A DNA stretch of 64,000 nucleotides. Origin: Enterobacter sp. BIGb0383. GTDB taxonomy: Bacteria; Pseudomonadota; Gammaproteobacteria; Enterobacterales; Enterobacteriaceae. This document shows, in pieces, positions 38,971-48,682 of the stretch. The position numbers and the translations under genes were made by a program. Numbering within the stretch: position 1 is the first letter of the stretch; each line of letters begins with the position of its first letter. The DNA lies in NCBI RefSeq assembly GCF_003751845.1, contig NZ_RJKQ01000001.1:496001-560000 (forward strand), in the 5' to 3' direction. The notes under the pieces are model-generated. The model was not told the origin of the DNA and made no database searches. It was given only the letters and a program-made list of their open reading frames with translations.

Positions 38971-39588
38971 TTATACCTCCTGCGGATTGGCCAGGAAGCC
39001 GGTGGTATCCCCACAGGGACGGCTATTGGCGTTAGGTTTGATCACGATATTCGGGTGGGTAAAACGCGCCGAAGGCAGCGGGGCGACCGCGGCCAGTTCA
39101 CCGTGCTGTTTGCGCAGTTCGTCGATGGGACCGAACTCCAGGGCGCGCAGCGGACAGGACTCGACGCAGACAGGCTTCAGCCCGTCGGCAACGCGGCTAT
39201 GACAGCCGTCGCACTTGGTCATGTGCCCTTTGGCGGCGTTATACTGCGGCGCACCGTACGGGCAGGCCATATGGCAGTAGCGACAGCCGATACAGACATC
39301 CTCGTTGACCACCACAAAACCGTCATCGCGCTTATGCATCGCGCCGCTCGGGCACACTTTGGTACAGGCCGGATCCTCGCAGTGGTTACAGGAGATCGAG
39401 AGGTAATAGGCAAACACGTTCTGGTGCCAGACGCCGTTATCCTCCTGCCAGTCGCCACCCGCGTACTCATAAATGCGGCGGAAACTGACATCGGGGGTTA
39501 AGTCTTTGTAATCTTTACAGGCCAGCTCGCAGGTTTTGCAACCGGTGCAGCGGGCGGAATCAATAAAAAAACCATACTGGGTTGTCAT
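38971..39588 (-). CDS. ynfG: YnfG, [4Fe-4S] electron-transfer subunit
   Basis: A 205-residue DmsB-type subunit with four Cys clusters for [4Fe-4S] centres (CTGCKTCELACKD; CNHCEDPACTKVCP; CIGCRYCHMACPYG; CDGCHSR with CVESCP). It links YnfH to the catalytic subunit on the periplasmic face. Same length as in E. coli. Confidence 0.96.
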   Translation of the reverse strand: MTTQYGFFIDSARCTGCKTCELACKDYKDLTPDVSFRRIYEYAGGDWQEDNGVWHQNVFAYYLSISCNHCEDPACTKVCPSGAMHKRDDGFVVVNEDVCIGCRYCHMACPYGAPQYNAAKGHMTKCDGCHSRVADGLKPVCVESCPLRALEFGPIDELRKQHGELAAVAPLPSARFTHPNIVIKPNANSRPCGDTTGFLANPQEV

Positions 39589-39598
39589 CGCTTACTCC

Positions 39599-42037
39599 TC
39601 AAACCTTCTCGATTTCCACCAGATTGGTGTGCTGTGGGTTACCCTTCGCTAAAGGAGAAGGTCGGTGGGTCGTCAGGGTATTGACGCAGGCGCCGTGGTC
39701 GACACGATCCCCATCCATATCGGCGTTATGCCAGGCACCCTGGCCCATGGCGCTGACGCCGGGCATGATTCGCGGCGTGACTTTTGCCGGAATATGTACC
39801 TCGCCGCGGGCGTTAAAGACGCGAACCATATCGCCATTGGCGATCCCACGCTTTTGCGCATCGATGGGGTTAAGCCACACTTCCTGGCGGCAGGCGGCCT
39901 GCAGGACGTCAACGTTACCGTAGGTAGAGTGGGTGCGGGCTTTATAGTGGAAGCCGAACAGCTGTAGCGGGAAGGTGCTGCGCTGCGGATCGTCCCAGCC
40001 TTCAAAAGTCGAGGCGTAAACCGGCAGCGGGCTGATGGTTTCATCTTTTTCCAGTTCCCAGCTGGCGGCAATGTCAGCCAGCCTGGCGGAGTAAATCTCG
40101 ATTTTACCCGACGGCGTTTTCAACGGATTCGCCTGCGGGTCGTCGCGGAATTTTTTATAGGCCACAAAGTGTCCGTTCGGATCTTTGCGCTTATAAATGC
40201 CCATTTTCTTCAGCTCTTCATATCCCGGCAGCGCCGGATCTTTGGCCTGCATTTTGGCGTAGAGATACTGTAGCCACTCGGCCTGGGTCCGGCCTTCGGT
40301 AAAGCGCTGATGGACATCGTCACCGAGGCGTTTCGCCACTTCGCTCATAATCCAGTAAATCGGCTTACGTTCGAACTTCGGCGTGGTGACCGGCTGGATA
40401 AAGATCAGATAGCCCATATTCCCGGCGTAGTCGTTGGGGATGATATCTTCCTGTTCGACGGTCATCAGATCCGGCAGCAGAATATCGGCATAGCGGGCAG
40501 AGGAGGTCATAAAGTTCTCAATGACCACAATCATTTCGCACTTGCTGTCATCCTGCAGGATTTCGTGGGTTTTATTGATCTCCGAATGCTGATTGACCAG
40601 GGCGTTACCGGCGTAGTTCCAGATAAACTTAATCGGTACGTCGAGCTTATCTTTGCCGCGCACGCCGTCGCGGGTAGCGGTCATTTCCGCGCCGCGAACA
40701 ATCGCGTCGGTCCAGCTAAAACAGGAGATGGACGTTTTCACAGGATTAGGCGGGATCGGCATACGCTCGATGGTGATGGTATAGGTAGATTCGCGTGCGC
40801 CGCTGTTGCCGCCGTTGATCCCGACGTTACCGGTCAGGATTGGCAGCATCGCGATGGCGCGTGCGGAAAGCTCACCGTTCGCCTGGCGCTGCGGTCCCCA
40901 GCCCTGACAAATATAGGCGGGCTTCGCGGAGCCAATCTCTCTGGCCAGCTTAACGATGCGATCGACCGGAATACCGGTAATGCGCGAAGCCCATTCCGGC
41001 GTTTTGGCAATGCCATCATTGCCCTGGCCCTGGATCCAGGCTTTATAGTGGCCATTGGCCGGGGCGCCTTCCGGCAGGGTTTTCTCGTCATAACCGACGC
41101 AGTATTTATCGAGAAACGGCTGATCGACGAGGTTTTCATCAATCAGCACCCAGGCCAGGCCGGCCACCAGCGCGGCGTCGGTACCGGGGCGGATCGGCAG
41201 CCATTCATCTTCGCGACCGGCGGCGGTATCGGTGTAACGCGGGTCGATGATGATCATCCTGGCGTTAGAACGTTCCCGTGCCTGTTCGAGGAAGTACGTA
41301 ATACCACCGCCGCTCATCCGGGTTTCCGCCGGGTTATTGCCGAACATCACCACCAGCTTGGTATTTTCAATATCCGAGGTGCTGTTACCCTCATTCGAAC
41401 CGTAGGTATAGGGCATCGCACAGGCGATCTGGGCGGTACTGTAGGTGCCGTACTGATTCAGGGAGCCGCCGTAGCAGTTCATCATCCGGGTGATCATCGA
41501 CCCGGACGGGGAAGAGCGGGTGACGTTACCGCCGACGATCCCTGATGAGTAGTTCACGTAAACCGATTCGTTGCCGTAAGTTTCGACGGTGTGTTTAAGG
41601 CTTCCGGCAATGGTGTCCAGCGCTTCCTGCCAGCTGATGCGCTCAAACTTGCCTTCGCCGCGTTTGCCCACCCGTTTCATCGGGTAGTTAAGACGGTCCG
41701 GGTGGTTGATACGGCGACGGATAGAGCGTCCGCGCAGGCAGGCGCGAACCTGGTGATCGCCGTAAATATCGTGGCCGGTATTGTCAGTTTCGACCCAGCT
41801 CACTTCATCATCTTTCACGTGGAAGCGCAGGGCGCAGCGGCTGCCGCAGTTCACTGAACACGCGCCCCAGACAATCGTGTCCTGACTCCCCTGGGTAGCC
41901 TGCTGAACCGCCGCTGCGGCGCTTTTCAGACCAAAAGGTAAAGAAAACCCGCCTGCGGCCAGGGCCAGCGACCCTATCGCCGTCGATTTGACGAGGGTCC
42001 GTCGGCTAATGCCGCCGGGCTGTGGTTGATTTGACAT
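39599..42037 (-). CDS. ynfE: YnfE/YnfF-type molybdoenzyme, DmsA family catalytic subunit
   Basis: An 812-residue Mo-bisMGD reductase exported folded by Tat: the leader shows SRRTLVKST, then a hydrophobic stretch. Residues CSVNCGSRCALR start the [4Fe-4S] motif, and the bisMGD segments (GNNPAETRMSGGGITY; QGWGPQRQANGE) follow. It is close to E. coli YnfE; YnfE/F are implicated in selenate reduction and can support weak DMSO reduction. E. coli has both ynfE and ynfF; here there is one. Start at MSNQPQ with GGAG six bases upstream. Confidence 0.94.
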   Translation of the reverse strand: MSNQPQPGGISRRTLVKSTAIGSLALAAGGFSLPFGLKSAAAAVQQATQGSQDTIVWGACSVNCGSRCALRFHVKDDEVSWVETDNTGHDIYGDHQVRACLRGRSIRRRINHPDRLNYPMKRVGKRGEGKFERISWQEALDTIAGSLKHTVETYGNESVYVNYSSGIVGGNVTRSSPSGSMITRMMNCYGGSLNQYGTYSTAQIACAMPYTYGSNEGNSTSDIENTKLVVMFGNNPAETRMSGGGITYFLEQARERSNARMIIIDPRYTDTAAGREDEWLPIRPGTDAALVAGLAWVLIDENLVDQPFLDKYCVGYDEKTLPEGAPANGHYKAWIQGQGNDGIAKTPEWASRITGIPVDRIVKLAREIGSAKPAYICQGWGPQRQANGELSARAIAMLPILTGNVGINGGNSGARESTYTITIERMPIPPNPVKTSISCFSWTDAIVRGAEMTATRDGVRGKDKLDVPIKFIWNYAGNALVNQHSEINKTHEILQDDSKCEMIVVIENFMTSSARYADILLPDLMTVEQEDIIPNDYAGNMGYLIFIQPVTTPKFERKPIYWIMSEVAKRLGDDVHQRFTEGRTQAEWLQYLYAKMQAKDPALPGYEELKKMGIYKRKDPNGHFVAYKKFRDDPQANPLKTPSGKIEIYSARLADIAASWELEKDETISPLPVYASTFEGWDDPQRSTFPLQLFGFHYKARTHSTYGNVDVLQAACRQEVWLNPIDAQKRGIANGDMVRVFNARGEVHIPAKVTPRIMPGVSAMGQGAWHNADMDGDRVDHGACVNTLTTHRPSPLAKGNPQHTNLVEIEKV

Positions 42038-42140
42038 TGCATACTCCAGAATAATAGTTATCACGAAAAATCATTTAGGATAGTTATTAGAATGTCCCTA
42101 ATGATTAGCCGGATATTACCCAGTAAGGAGTAAGCAAAGT

Positions 42141-42154
42141 TTATTCTGAGTCAA
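42141..42154 (-). promoter_or_regulatory. Possible FNR half-palindrome before ynfE
   Basis: On the minus strand TTGACTCAGAATAA resembles the FNR site TTGATNNNNATCAA, with a good left and a poor right half. E. coli ynfE is FNR-activated, so a site is expected in this gap. Confidence 0.35.
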
Positions 42155-42196
42155 AGAGAGGGGAGATCCCCCGATCAACGGGGGATATATCAAGTA

Positions 42197-42478
42197 TTAC
42201 TGCGATCCGACATCGGCATTATTCTGAGCCGAGGCGTCTGAGTTGCGGGTATAGAGGATTTTATGGGTGTCGTTAGCACAGTGCCCGACGACCTGAGCGC
42301 CAGCCCGATCGGCCTGGTCGTTCGGGACAATTGTCAGGCTAAAACCGCTTTCCGGCACGCCGTTGTTAACGATCTTCTGCTGAATATCGTTTTTCACATT
42401 CTCACAGGAGGACGGTGCCGCCAGCGCGGACGCTGAGGCGACGGACAAAAGTGCAACCAGCCAGTATGCCATTTTCAT
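42197..42478 (-). CDS. ynfD: YnfD, DUF1161 periplasmic protein
   Basis: A 93-residue exported protein with signal MKMAYWLVALLSVASASALA and the DUF1161 core SSCENVKNDIQQKIVNNGVP, ending at two conserved Cys (CENV and GHCANDTHKI). Function unknown. AGGAGTCAATA precedes the ATG. It is divergent from ynfC, as in E. coli. Confidence 0.93.
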   Translation of the reverse strand: MKMAYWLVALLSVASASALAAPSSCENVKNDIQQKIVNNGVPESGFSLTIVPNDQADRAGAQVVGHCANDTHKILYTRNSDASAQNNADVGSQ

Positions 42479-42584
42479 TATTGACTCCTTGTATCAGGTC
42501 GGTGATAAAAGCGTAGCACGACTAGTGTAAACAATTGTATTCCCTATAATGGCTGAGAGAATTCCCGAAATCAGGAACCCCCGC

Positions 42585-43295
42585 GTGAAGAGATTGATAA
42601 TACCCGCTGCCCTGGCGATCGTTCTGACCGGCTGTGATGACGCCTCGGCGCCGCTTGCCTATACGCCTGAGATGGCCAGCTTTTCCAATGAGTTTGACTT
42701 CGATCCTCTGCGCGGCCCGGTGAAAGATTTTAGCCAGACCCTGATGAACGAAAAGGGCCAGGTCTCCCGGCGGGTCAGCGGCGCGCTGTCACAGGAGGGC
42801 TGCTTCGATCAGCTGGAGTTCCACGATCTGGACAATGATGGCAATGTCTCGCTGGTGCTGGATGCCAACTACTATCTGGATGCCGAAACGCGGGAAAAAC
42901 GCCTGCGTCTGCAGGGAAAATGCCAGCTGGCGGCGCTCCCGGCGGCTGGGGTGACCTGGGAAACCGATGATAACGGCTTTGTTACCACCGCCCGCAGCAA
43001 AGACGCGCAGGTCAACTACCGCTATGACGAAGAGGGTTATCCGCTGGGAAAAAGCACCGTCAGCAAGGATGATACGCTCTCCGTTGCGGCGACGCCGTCG
43101 AAGGATAAACGTAAGAAGCTCGACTATACCGCCGTCAGCCTGCTGAACGATAAGCCCCTGGGGAACGTCACCCAGCGCTGTGAGTATGACCGCTATTCCA
43201 ATCCGCTGAGCTGCGAGCTGAAAATTGTCGATGACAGCGTAACCCCGCCGGTCACGCAGAATTACACCATCAAAAACACCATCAACTACTATTGA
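42585..43295 (+). CDS. ynfC: YnfC, UPF0257 lipoprotein
   Basis: A 236-residue lipoprotein. I take the GTG at 42585 ([19 protein letters not shown]), which gives the E. coli length and puts lipobox LTGC at Cys17; the ATG 36 bases upstream would add a polar segment ahead of the signal. Conserved [20 protein letters not shown] and a final [10 protein letters not shown]. Function unknown. Its end overlaps the convergent speG stop. Confidence 0.9.
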   Translation: MKRLIIPAALAIVLTGCDDASAPLAYTPEMASFSNEFDFDPLRGPVKDFSQTLMNEKGQVSRRVSGALSQEGCFDQLEFHDLDNDGNVSLVLDANYYLDAETREKRLRLQGKCQLAALPAAGVTWETDDNGFVTTARSKDAQVNYRYDEEGYPLGKSTVSKDDTLSVAATPSKDKRKKLDYTAVSLLNDKPLGNVTQRCEYDRYSNPLSCELKIVDDSVTPPVTQNYTIKNTINYY

Positions 43296-43849
43296 GCCGT
43301 CGGCTTCAGCAGGCTGGTACCTGGCGTTTTATGCGCCGCCAGGTACTGGTGCTGAAAAATGCACATCCGGATAGTGTTGCGGTATTCGCCGTTGATAAAG
43401 AATTCGTGGATCAGCTCGCCTTCGGTCATAAAGCCCAGCTTGCGGTAAATATGAACCGCTTTCTCATTCTCTTTATCCACGATCAGATACAGCTTATACA
43501 GGTTAAGCACCGTAAAGCCGTAGTCTAGCGCCAGCCTTGCGGCACGTGACGCCAGGCCTTTACCCTGATGCTCAGGGGAGATGATTATCTGAAACTCGGC
43601 CCGGCGATGAACATGGTTAATTTCCACCAATTCGACCAGGCCCGCCTTCTCGCCGTTGCATTCGACGACAAAACGCCGCTCGCTCTGATCGTGAATATGC
43701 TTATCGTAGAGGTCGGAAAGTTCAACAAACGCTTCGTAAGGTTCTTCGAACCAGTAGCGCATAACGCTGGCGTTATTGTCGAGCTGGTGAACAAAGCGCA
43801 GATCTTCGCGCTCAAGCGGGCGGAGTTTGACGTTCAGGGCGTCATCCAT
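43289..43849 (-). CDS. speG: SpeG, spermidine N1-acetyltransferase
   Basis: A 186-residue GNAT enzyme that acetylates spermidine and spermine with acetyl-CoA, forming a dodecamer. Motif A is in [20 protein letters not shown], and [20 protein letters not shown] is conserved. With mdtJI in the same window it forms two routes for lowering cellular polyamine. AAGGACTTCCC precedes the ATG. Confidence 0.97.
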   Translation of the reverse strand: MDDALNVKLRPLEREDLRFVHQLDNNASVMRYWFEEPYEAFVELSDLYDKHIHDQSERRFVVECNGEKAGLVELVEINHVHRRAEFQIIISPEHQGKGLASRAARLALDYGFTVLNLYKLYLIVDKENEKAVHIYRKLGFMTEGELIHEFFINGEYRNTIRMCIFQHQYLAAHKTPGTSLLKPTAQ

Positions 43850-43908
43850 GGGAAGTCCTTATCGGGAAACGGAGTGCAGCAGGCCCGGACGGACCTGCCG
43901 CTGAGAAA

Positions 43909-44250
43909 TTACGGGTTGATCTTACGACCGGTGCTGCGGTCGAGGCAGCGCAGGGTATTGGGTTCCCAGTACGCGTTGATATTGGCGCTCTGCTCGCACT
44001 TATCGCGGGCATCAAAAGCCACGTCGGCTTTATCAAACTCTTTCTCCGCGCGTTTGTTAACTTTCTGACGCAGGTTGCGCGTATCGTCCCACTGCTCCTT
44101 GTCCATCGCCGCGTTCTGACGGCTTTGTGCGCTATCGCCAGACTCAATAATTAACTTATCGGTACGAGCGGAAGCAGAAGCAGTGTACACGATGGCACCC
44201 AGCGTCAGCATTGCCGTCAGGCACAGGCGTTTGCTAAGTGTAATTTTCAT
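43909..44250 (-). CDS. ynfB: YnfB, UPF0482 periplasmic protein
   Basis: A 113-residue secreted protein with signal [20 protein letters not shown] and a body rich in charged residues ([20 protein letters not shown]), with two conserved Cys near the end. Length as in E. coli. Function unknown. Confidence 0.93.
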   Translation of the reverse strand: MKITLSKRLCLTAMLTLGAIVYTASASARTDKLIIESGDSAQSRQNAAMDKEQWDDTRNLRQKVNKRAEKEFDKADVAFDARDKCEQSANINAYWEPNTLRCLDRSTGRKINP

Positions 44251-44400
44251 TGCGGTATCCTTTATGGGGAAGAAAACGGTTGACTCACGGTCTCAGTGTA
44301 GAACAATCCTTCAGCCCGGCATACCCGCACCGGGAGAATGGACAGCCTGGGACAATTATCGCGTATCATGCCTTAACAATGCCTCACTAAGAATGAAAAA

Positions 44401-44727
44401 ATGCTGAAAACATCGTTACTATTCTTTGCCACCGCGCTGTGTGAAATCATCGGCTGCTTTCTTCCCTGGCTCTGGCTGAAGCGCGGGGCGTCATGGCTGC
44501 TGCTGATCCCCGCCGGGGTTTCGCTGGCGCTGTTTGTCTGGCTGTTAACCCTGCATCCGGCGGCCAGCGGGCGAGTGTATGCCGCCTATGGCGGGGTGTA
44601 TGTCTGTACGGCACTGATCTGGCTAAGAGTGGTGGATGGCGTGAAACTTAGCCTCTATGACTGGGCGGGCGCGCTGGTGGCCCTGTGCGGGATGCTGATT
44701 ATTGTTGCCGGGTGGGGCCGGACGTAA
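44401..44727 (+). CDS. ynfA: YnfA, UPF0060 inner-membrane protein
   Basis: A 108-residue four-helix membrane protein distantly SMR-like ([52 protein letters not shown]). Homologues have been tested as small multidrug exporters. A terminator follows 13 bases past the stop. Confidence 0.93.
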   Translation: MLKTSLLFFATALCEIIGCFLPWLWLKRGASWLLLIPAGVSLALFVWLLTLHPAASGRVYAAYGGVYVCTALIWLRVVDGVKLSLYDWAGALVALCGMLIIVAGWGRT

Positions 44728-44739
44728 GCCCGAAAGTGG

Positions 44740-44770
44740 GCTGCGTTTTGTGACAGGACGCAGCTTTTTT
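44740..44770 (+). terminator. ynfA intrinsic terminator
   Basis: GCTGCGT and ACGCAGC with an 11-base loop, followed by T6. Separates ynfA from the rspA promoter region. Confidence 0.85.
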
Positions 44771-44776
44771 GATCAT

Positions 44777-44793
44777 CCTACTTGTATGGTAGT
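44777..44793. promoter_or_regulatory. Candidate RspR operator upstream of rspA
   Basis: CTACTTGTATGGTAG is an imperfect palindrome of the kind bound by UxuR/ExuR-type GntR repressors, 53 bases before the rspA ATG. E. coli RspR (YdfH) represses rspAB here; the exact bases are my inference. Confidence 0.4.
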
Positions 44794-44845
44794 AGTTCAG
44801 TTGGGTAAATTTCCCGCATCACGTTAAGCGATGTAAGGGAAAATC

Positions 44846-46060
44846 ATGAAAATTGTTGGGGCTGAAGTCTTTGTTACCTGTCCGGGGCGCAACTTTGTCA
44901 CGCTGAAAATCACCACCGACGACGGACTTGTCGGCCTGGGTGATGCGACGCTCAACGGACGTGAGCTGTCGGTGGCGTCCTATCTGCAGGATCATCTCTG
45001 CCCACAGCTGATCGGTCGCGATGCGCACCGCATCGAAGACATCTGGCAGTTCTTCTACAAAGGTGCCTACTGGCGTCGCGGGCCGGTCACCATGTCGGCG
45101 ATCTCCGCCGTGGATATGGCCCTGTGGGATATCAAAGCCAAAGCGGCCGGTATGCCGCTTTACCAGCTGCTGGGTGGCGCATCGCGTGAAGGGGTCATGG
45201 TCTATTGCCATACCACCGGCCACACCATTGATGATGTGCTGGAAGATTACGCCCGTCATAAAGAGATGGGCTTTAAGGCGATCCGCGTTCAGTGCGGCGT
45301 GCCGGGCATGAAAACCACCTACGGCATGTCAAAAGGTAAAGGTCTGGCCTATGAGCCTGCGACCAAAGGCCAGTGGCCGGATGAGCAGCTCTGGTCGACG
45401 GAGAAATACCTCGACTTCACGCCGAAGCTGTTTGATGCCGTGCGTAGCCGCTTTGGCTTTGACGAGCATCTGCTGCACGACACGCACCACCGTCTGACGC
45501 CTATCGAAGCGGCGCGTTTCGGGAAGAGCATTGAAGCGTACCGCATGTTCTGGATGGAAGATCCGACCCCGGCCGAAAATCAGGAATGCTTCCGTCTTAT
45601 TCGCCAGCATACGGTCACGCCGATTGCGGTCGGGGAAGTGTTCAACAGCATCTGGGACTGCAAACAGCTGATTGAAGAGCAACTGATCGACTATATCCGC
45701 ACCACCATCACCCACGCGGGCGGCATCACCGGCATGCGCCGTATTGCCGACTTCGCCTCGCTCTATCAGGTACGTACCGGCTCGCACGGTCCGTCGGATC
45801 TCTCGCCGATTTGCCATGCTGCGGCGCTGCATTTTGACCTCTGGGTGCCGAACTTTGGCGTTCAGGAATATATGGGCTATTCCGAGCAGATGCTGGAAGT
45901 CTTCCCGCACAGCTGGCGCTTCGACAACGGCTATATGCATCCGGGCGACAAACCGGGCCTGGGCATCGAGTTTGATGAAAAACTGGCGGCAAAATATCCC
46001 TACGACCCGGCCTATCTGCCGGTTGCGCGTCTCGAAGACGGCACGCTGTGGAACTGGTAA
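44846..46060 (+). CDS. rspA: RspA, mannonate dehydratase-type enolase superfamily protein
   Basis: A 404-residue enolase-superfamily enzyme nearly identical along its length to E. coli RspA (bifunctional-type D-mannonate/D-altronate dehydratase group with low activity). It was named for starvation sensing through homoserine lactone. Barrel ligands lie in [23 protein letters not shown] and VGEVFN, and the acid/base His in [10 protein letters not shown]. First gene of the rspA-rspB-ydfJ-ydfI run. Confidence 0.97.
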   Translation: MKIVGAEVFVTCPGRNFVTLKITTDDGLVGLGDATLNGRELSVASYLQDHLCPQLIGRDAHRIEDIWQFFYKGAYWRRGPVTMSAISAVDMALWDIKAKAAGMPLYQLLGGASREGVMVYCHTTGHTIDDVLEDYARHKEMGFKAIRVQCGVPGMKTTYGMSKGKGLAYEPATKGQWPDEQLWSTEKYLDFTPKLFDAVRSRFGFDEHLLHDTHHRLTPIEAARFGKSIEAYRMFWMEDPTPAENQECFRLIRQHTVTPIAVGEVFNSIWDCKQLIEEQLIDYIRTTITHAGGITGMRRIADFASLYQVRTGSHGPSDLSPICHAAALHFDLWVPNFGVQEYMGYSEQMLEVFPHSWRFDNGYMHPGDKPGLGIEFDEKLAAKYPYDPAYLPVARLEDGTLWNW

Positions 46061-46071
46061 GGAGAGAAACG

Positions 46072-47091
46072 ATGAAAAGTATTGTAATCCAGCAGCCGAA
46101 TCAGCTCGTTATCGAAGAGCGCCCGCTGCCACAACCGGCCTCGGGCGAGGTACGGGTCAAAGTCTCTTTGGCCGGAATTTGCGGCTCGGACAGCCATATT
46201 TATCGTGGGCATAACCCGTTTGCTAAATACCCCAGGGTAATCGGGCATGAGTTTTTCGGCGTGATTGATGCCGTCGGCGAGGGCGTGGCACAAGAGCGTC
46301 TTGGCCAGCGCGTCAGCGTTGATCCGGTGATCAGCTGTGGGCACTGCTATCCCTGTTCCATCGGCAAGCCGAACGTCTGTACCACGCTGGTCGTCCTGGG
46401 CGTGCATCGCGACGGCGGCTTTAGCGAGTACGCCGTGGTCCCGGAGAAAAATGCCTGGCACATTCCGGCGTCGATCCCGGATGAATTCGCGGTGATGATC
46501 GAACCCTTCACCATTGCGGCGAACGTCACCGGTCAGGTGGATCCGACGGAAAACGACGTGGCGCTGATCTACGGTGCAGGCCCGATGGGGCTGACGACCG
46601 TTCAGGCCCTCAAGGGGGTCTACGGCGTGAAGCAGGTTATCGTGGTCGACCGCATTGAAGAGCGGCTGACGATGGCGACAAAAAGCGGTGCCGACTGGGT
46701 GATTAATAATGGCCAGCAGTCACTGGCTGCGCTGCTTGAAGAGAAGGGCATCAGGCCAACGCTGATTATCGATGCGGCCTGCCATCCGTCGATTCTGCAG
46801 GAGGCCATTACGCTTGCGTCTCCGGCTGCGCGGATTGTCATTATGGGCTTTTCCAGCGAGCCGGGAAGCATTGTTCAGCAGGGGATCACTGGCAAAGAGC
46901 TGTCGATTTTCTCCTCGCGACTTAACGCCAATAAATTCCCGGTGGTTATCGACTGGCTGACCCGCGGTCTGATCGACCCGTCCAGACTGGTGACCCACAA
47001 ATTTGCTTACCAACACGTGACCGACGCGATTGAGCTGTTTGAGAAAGATCAGCGTCGCTGCTGCAAGGTGTTATTAACCTTCGGCAGTTAA
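46072..47091 (+). CDS. rspB: RspB, zinc-dependent alcohol dehydrogenase
   Basis: A 339-residue medium-chain dehydrogenase, close to E. coli RspB. Catalytic zinc ligands begin in GICGSDSH and GHEFFGVI; the structural-zinc region is CGHCYPCSIGKPNVC; the NAD site is YGAGPMGL. Presumed to oxidise a sugar acid handled with RspA. I start at MKSIVIQQ, after AAGGAGAGAAACG, 11 bases past rspA. Confidence 0.96.
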   Translation: MKSIVIQQPNQLVIEERPLPQPASGEVRVKVSLAGICGSDSHIYRGHNPFAKYPRVIGHEFFGVIDAVGEGVAQERLGQRVSVDPVISCGHCYPCSIGKPNVCTTLVVLGVHRDGGFSEYAVVPEKNAWHIPASIPDEFAVMIEPFTIAANVTGQVDPTENDVALIYGAGPMGLTTVQALKGVYGVKQVIVVDRIEERLTMATKSGADWVINNGQQSLAALLEEKGIRPTLIIDAACHPSILQEAITLASPAARIVIMGFSSEPGSIVQQGITGKELSIFSSRLNANKFPVVIDWLTRGLIDPSRLVTHKFAYQHVTDAIELFEKDQRRCCKVLLTFGS

Positions 47092-47144
47092 TAATAATTA
47101 AATGCGAGTTTGCGGTACGCATCTTACCTTTTGAGAACGCCACT

Positions 47145-48518
47145 ATGACGCAAGTAAAAACTGAAAGAACCACCGGCGACCTGGTAAAGGCCGCCGTATC
47201 CGGCTGGTTAGGGACGGCGCTGGAGTTTATGGATTTCCAGCTTTATTCCCTGGGGGCTGCGCTGGTCTTCCACGAAATATTTTTCCCGGAACAGTCGGCC
47301 GCCATGGCTTTAATTCTGGCAATGGGAACCTATGGCGCGGGGTATATTGCCAGGATTGTCGGGGCCTTTATTTTTGGCAAAATGGGCGACCGTATTGGGC
47401 GTAAAAAAGTGCTCTTTATTACCATCACCATGATGGGGATCTGTACCACGCTGATTGGCGTCCTGCCGACCTATGCGCAAATCGGCATCTTTGCGCCGGT
47501 CCTGCTGGTGACGCTGCGTATCGTGCAGGGACTGGGCGCGGGCGCGGAGATTTCCGGGGCCGGGACGATGCTGGCGGAGTACGCGCCGAAAGGGCGTCGC
47601 GGTATTATCTCCTCGCTGGTAGCGATGGGCACCAACTGCGGCACCCTCAGCGCCACGGCTATCTGGGCGGTGATGTTCTTTGCCCTGGATCGCGAAGAAC
47701 TGGTGGCCTGGGGCTGGCGCGTGCCGTTCCTGGCAAGCGTGGTGGTGATGATCTTCGCTATCTGGCTGCGAATGAACCTGAAAGAAAGCCCGGTGTTTGA
47801 ACAGGTCAGCGAAGGGGAAGCCGCACCGGCGCAGGTCGCGCCTGAGGAGGCGACCCTGAAAGCAATGTTCACCAGTAAATCTTTCTGGCTGGCGACCGGT
47901 CTGCGTTTCGGCCAGGCGGGTAACTCCGGGTTAATTCAGACCTTCCTTGCCGGATATTTAGTCCAGACGCTGCTGTTTGATAAAAGTATTCCGACCGATG
48001 CCTTAATGATCAGCTCCATTCTCGGCTTTATTACCATCCCGCTGCTGGGCTGGCTCTCGGATAAAATCGGGCGTCGTATCCCTTATATTATTATGTGTAT
48101 TTCGGCCATTATCCTGGCGTACCCGACGCTGGCGATTATCATGGATAAGTCCTATAGCCCCGGCGTGATTATGACCTCGATTGTGATTATTCATAATATC
48201 GCGGTGCTGGGCCTGTTCGCGCTGGAAAATATCACCATGGCGGAGATCTTCGGCGCGCGTAATCGCTTTACGCGGATGGCGATCTCGAAAGAAGTTGGTG
48301 GTCTGGTGGCGGTGGGCTTTGGTCCGTTACTGGCGGGGATCTTCTGCAATATGACCGGCAGCTGGTGGCCGATTCTGGCGATGATTATTGCCTACTCCTG
48401 TATCGGTCTGCTCTCTGCCTGGCTGATGCCGGAAGTCTGCGACCGGGATCTTGAGATTCTGGAAGACGCGGCGGAATCCCGCGTGGCCGGACACGCAGGG
48501 GCGCGCGACTTCGCCTGA
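47145..48518 (+). CDS. ydfJ: YdfJ, metabolite/H+ symporter (MHS family), intact
   Basis: A 457-residue MFS transporter of the ShiA/KgtP/ProP group with GKMGDRIGRKKVLF after helix 2 and SDKIGRRIPYIIM after helix 8. In E. coli K-12 this gene is interrupted by the Qin prophage; here it is whole and 53 bases from rspB, so it probably imports the acid used by RspA, RspB and YdfI. Confidence 0.93.
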   Translation: MTQVKTERTTGDLVKAAVSGWLGTALEFMDFQLYSLGAALVFHEIFFPEQSAAMALILAMGTYGAGYIARIVGAFIFGKMGDRIGRKKVLFITITMMGICTTLIGVLPTYAQIGIFAPVLLVTLRIVQGLGAGAEISGAGTMLAEYAPKGRRGIISSLVAMGTNCGTLSATAIWAVMFFALDREELVAWGWRVPFLASVVVMIFAIWLRMNLKESPVFEQVSEGEAAPAQVAPEEATLKAMFTSKSFWLATGLRFGQAGNSGLIQTFLAGYLVQTLLFDKSIPTDALMISSILGFITIPLLGWLSDKIGRRIPYIIMCISAIILAYPTLAIIMDKSYSPGVIMTSIVIIHNIAVLGLFALENITMAEIFGARNRFTRMAISKEVGGLVAVGFGPLLAGIFCNMTGSWWPILAMIIAYSCIGLLSAWLMPEVCDRDLEILEDAAESRVAGHAGARDFA

Positions 48519-48682
48519 GCTCACTTTTAATACACTGACGGGAACCCGGACCGGGTTCCTGTTACATCTGGTTACCATTCTAGTTAATGTAGTCAGCAAA
48601 GACTGTCGCAGGTCAAAGTGCGATTTGCGGCGCGACGTAGTCTGTTGAAACACTGTTTCATGCAATCAAAAGAGTCTTCATT

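Noticed and set aside
40310-41545. 411-residue open frame on the plus strand
   Set aside because: It lies wholly antisense to ynfE, a clear molybdoenzyme gene; GC-rich codon third positions create the open frame, and its product has no domain likeness.
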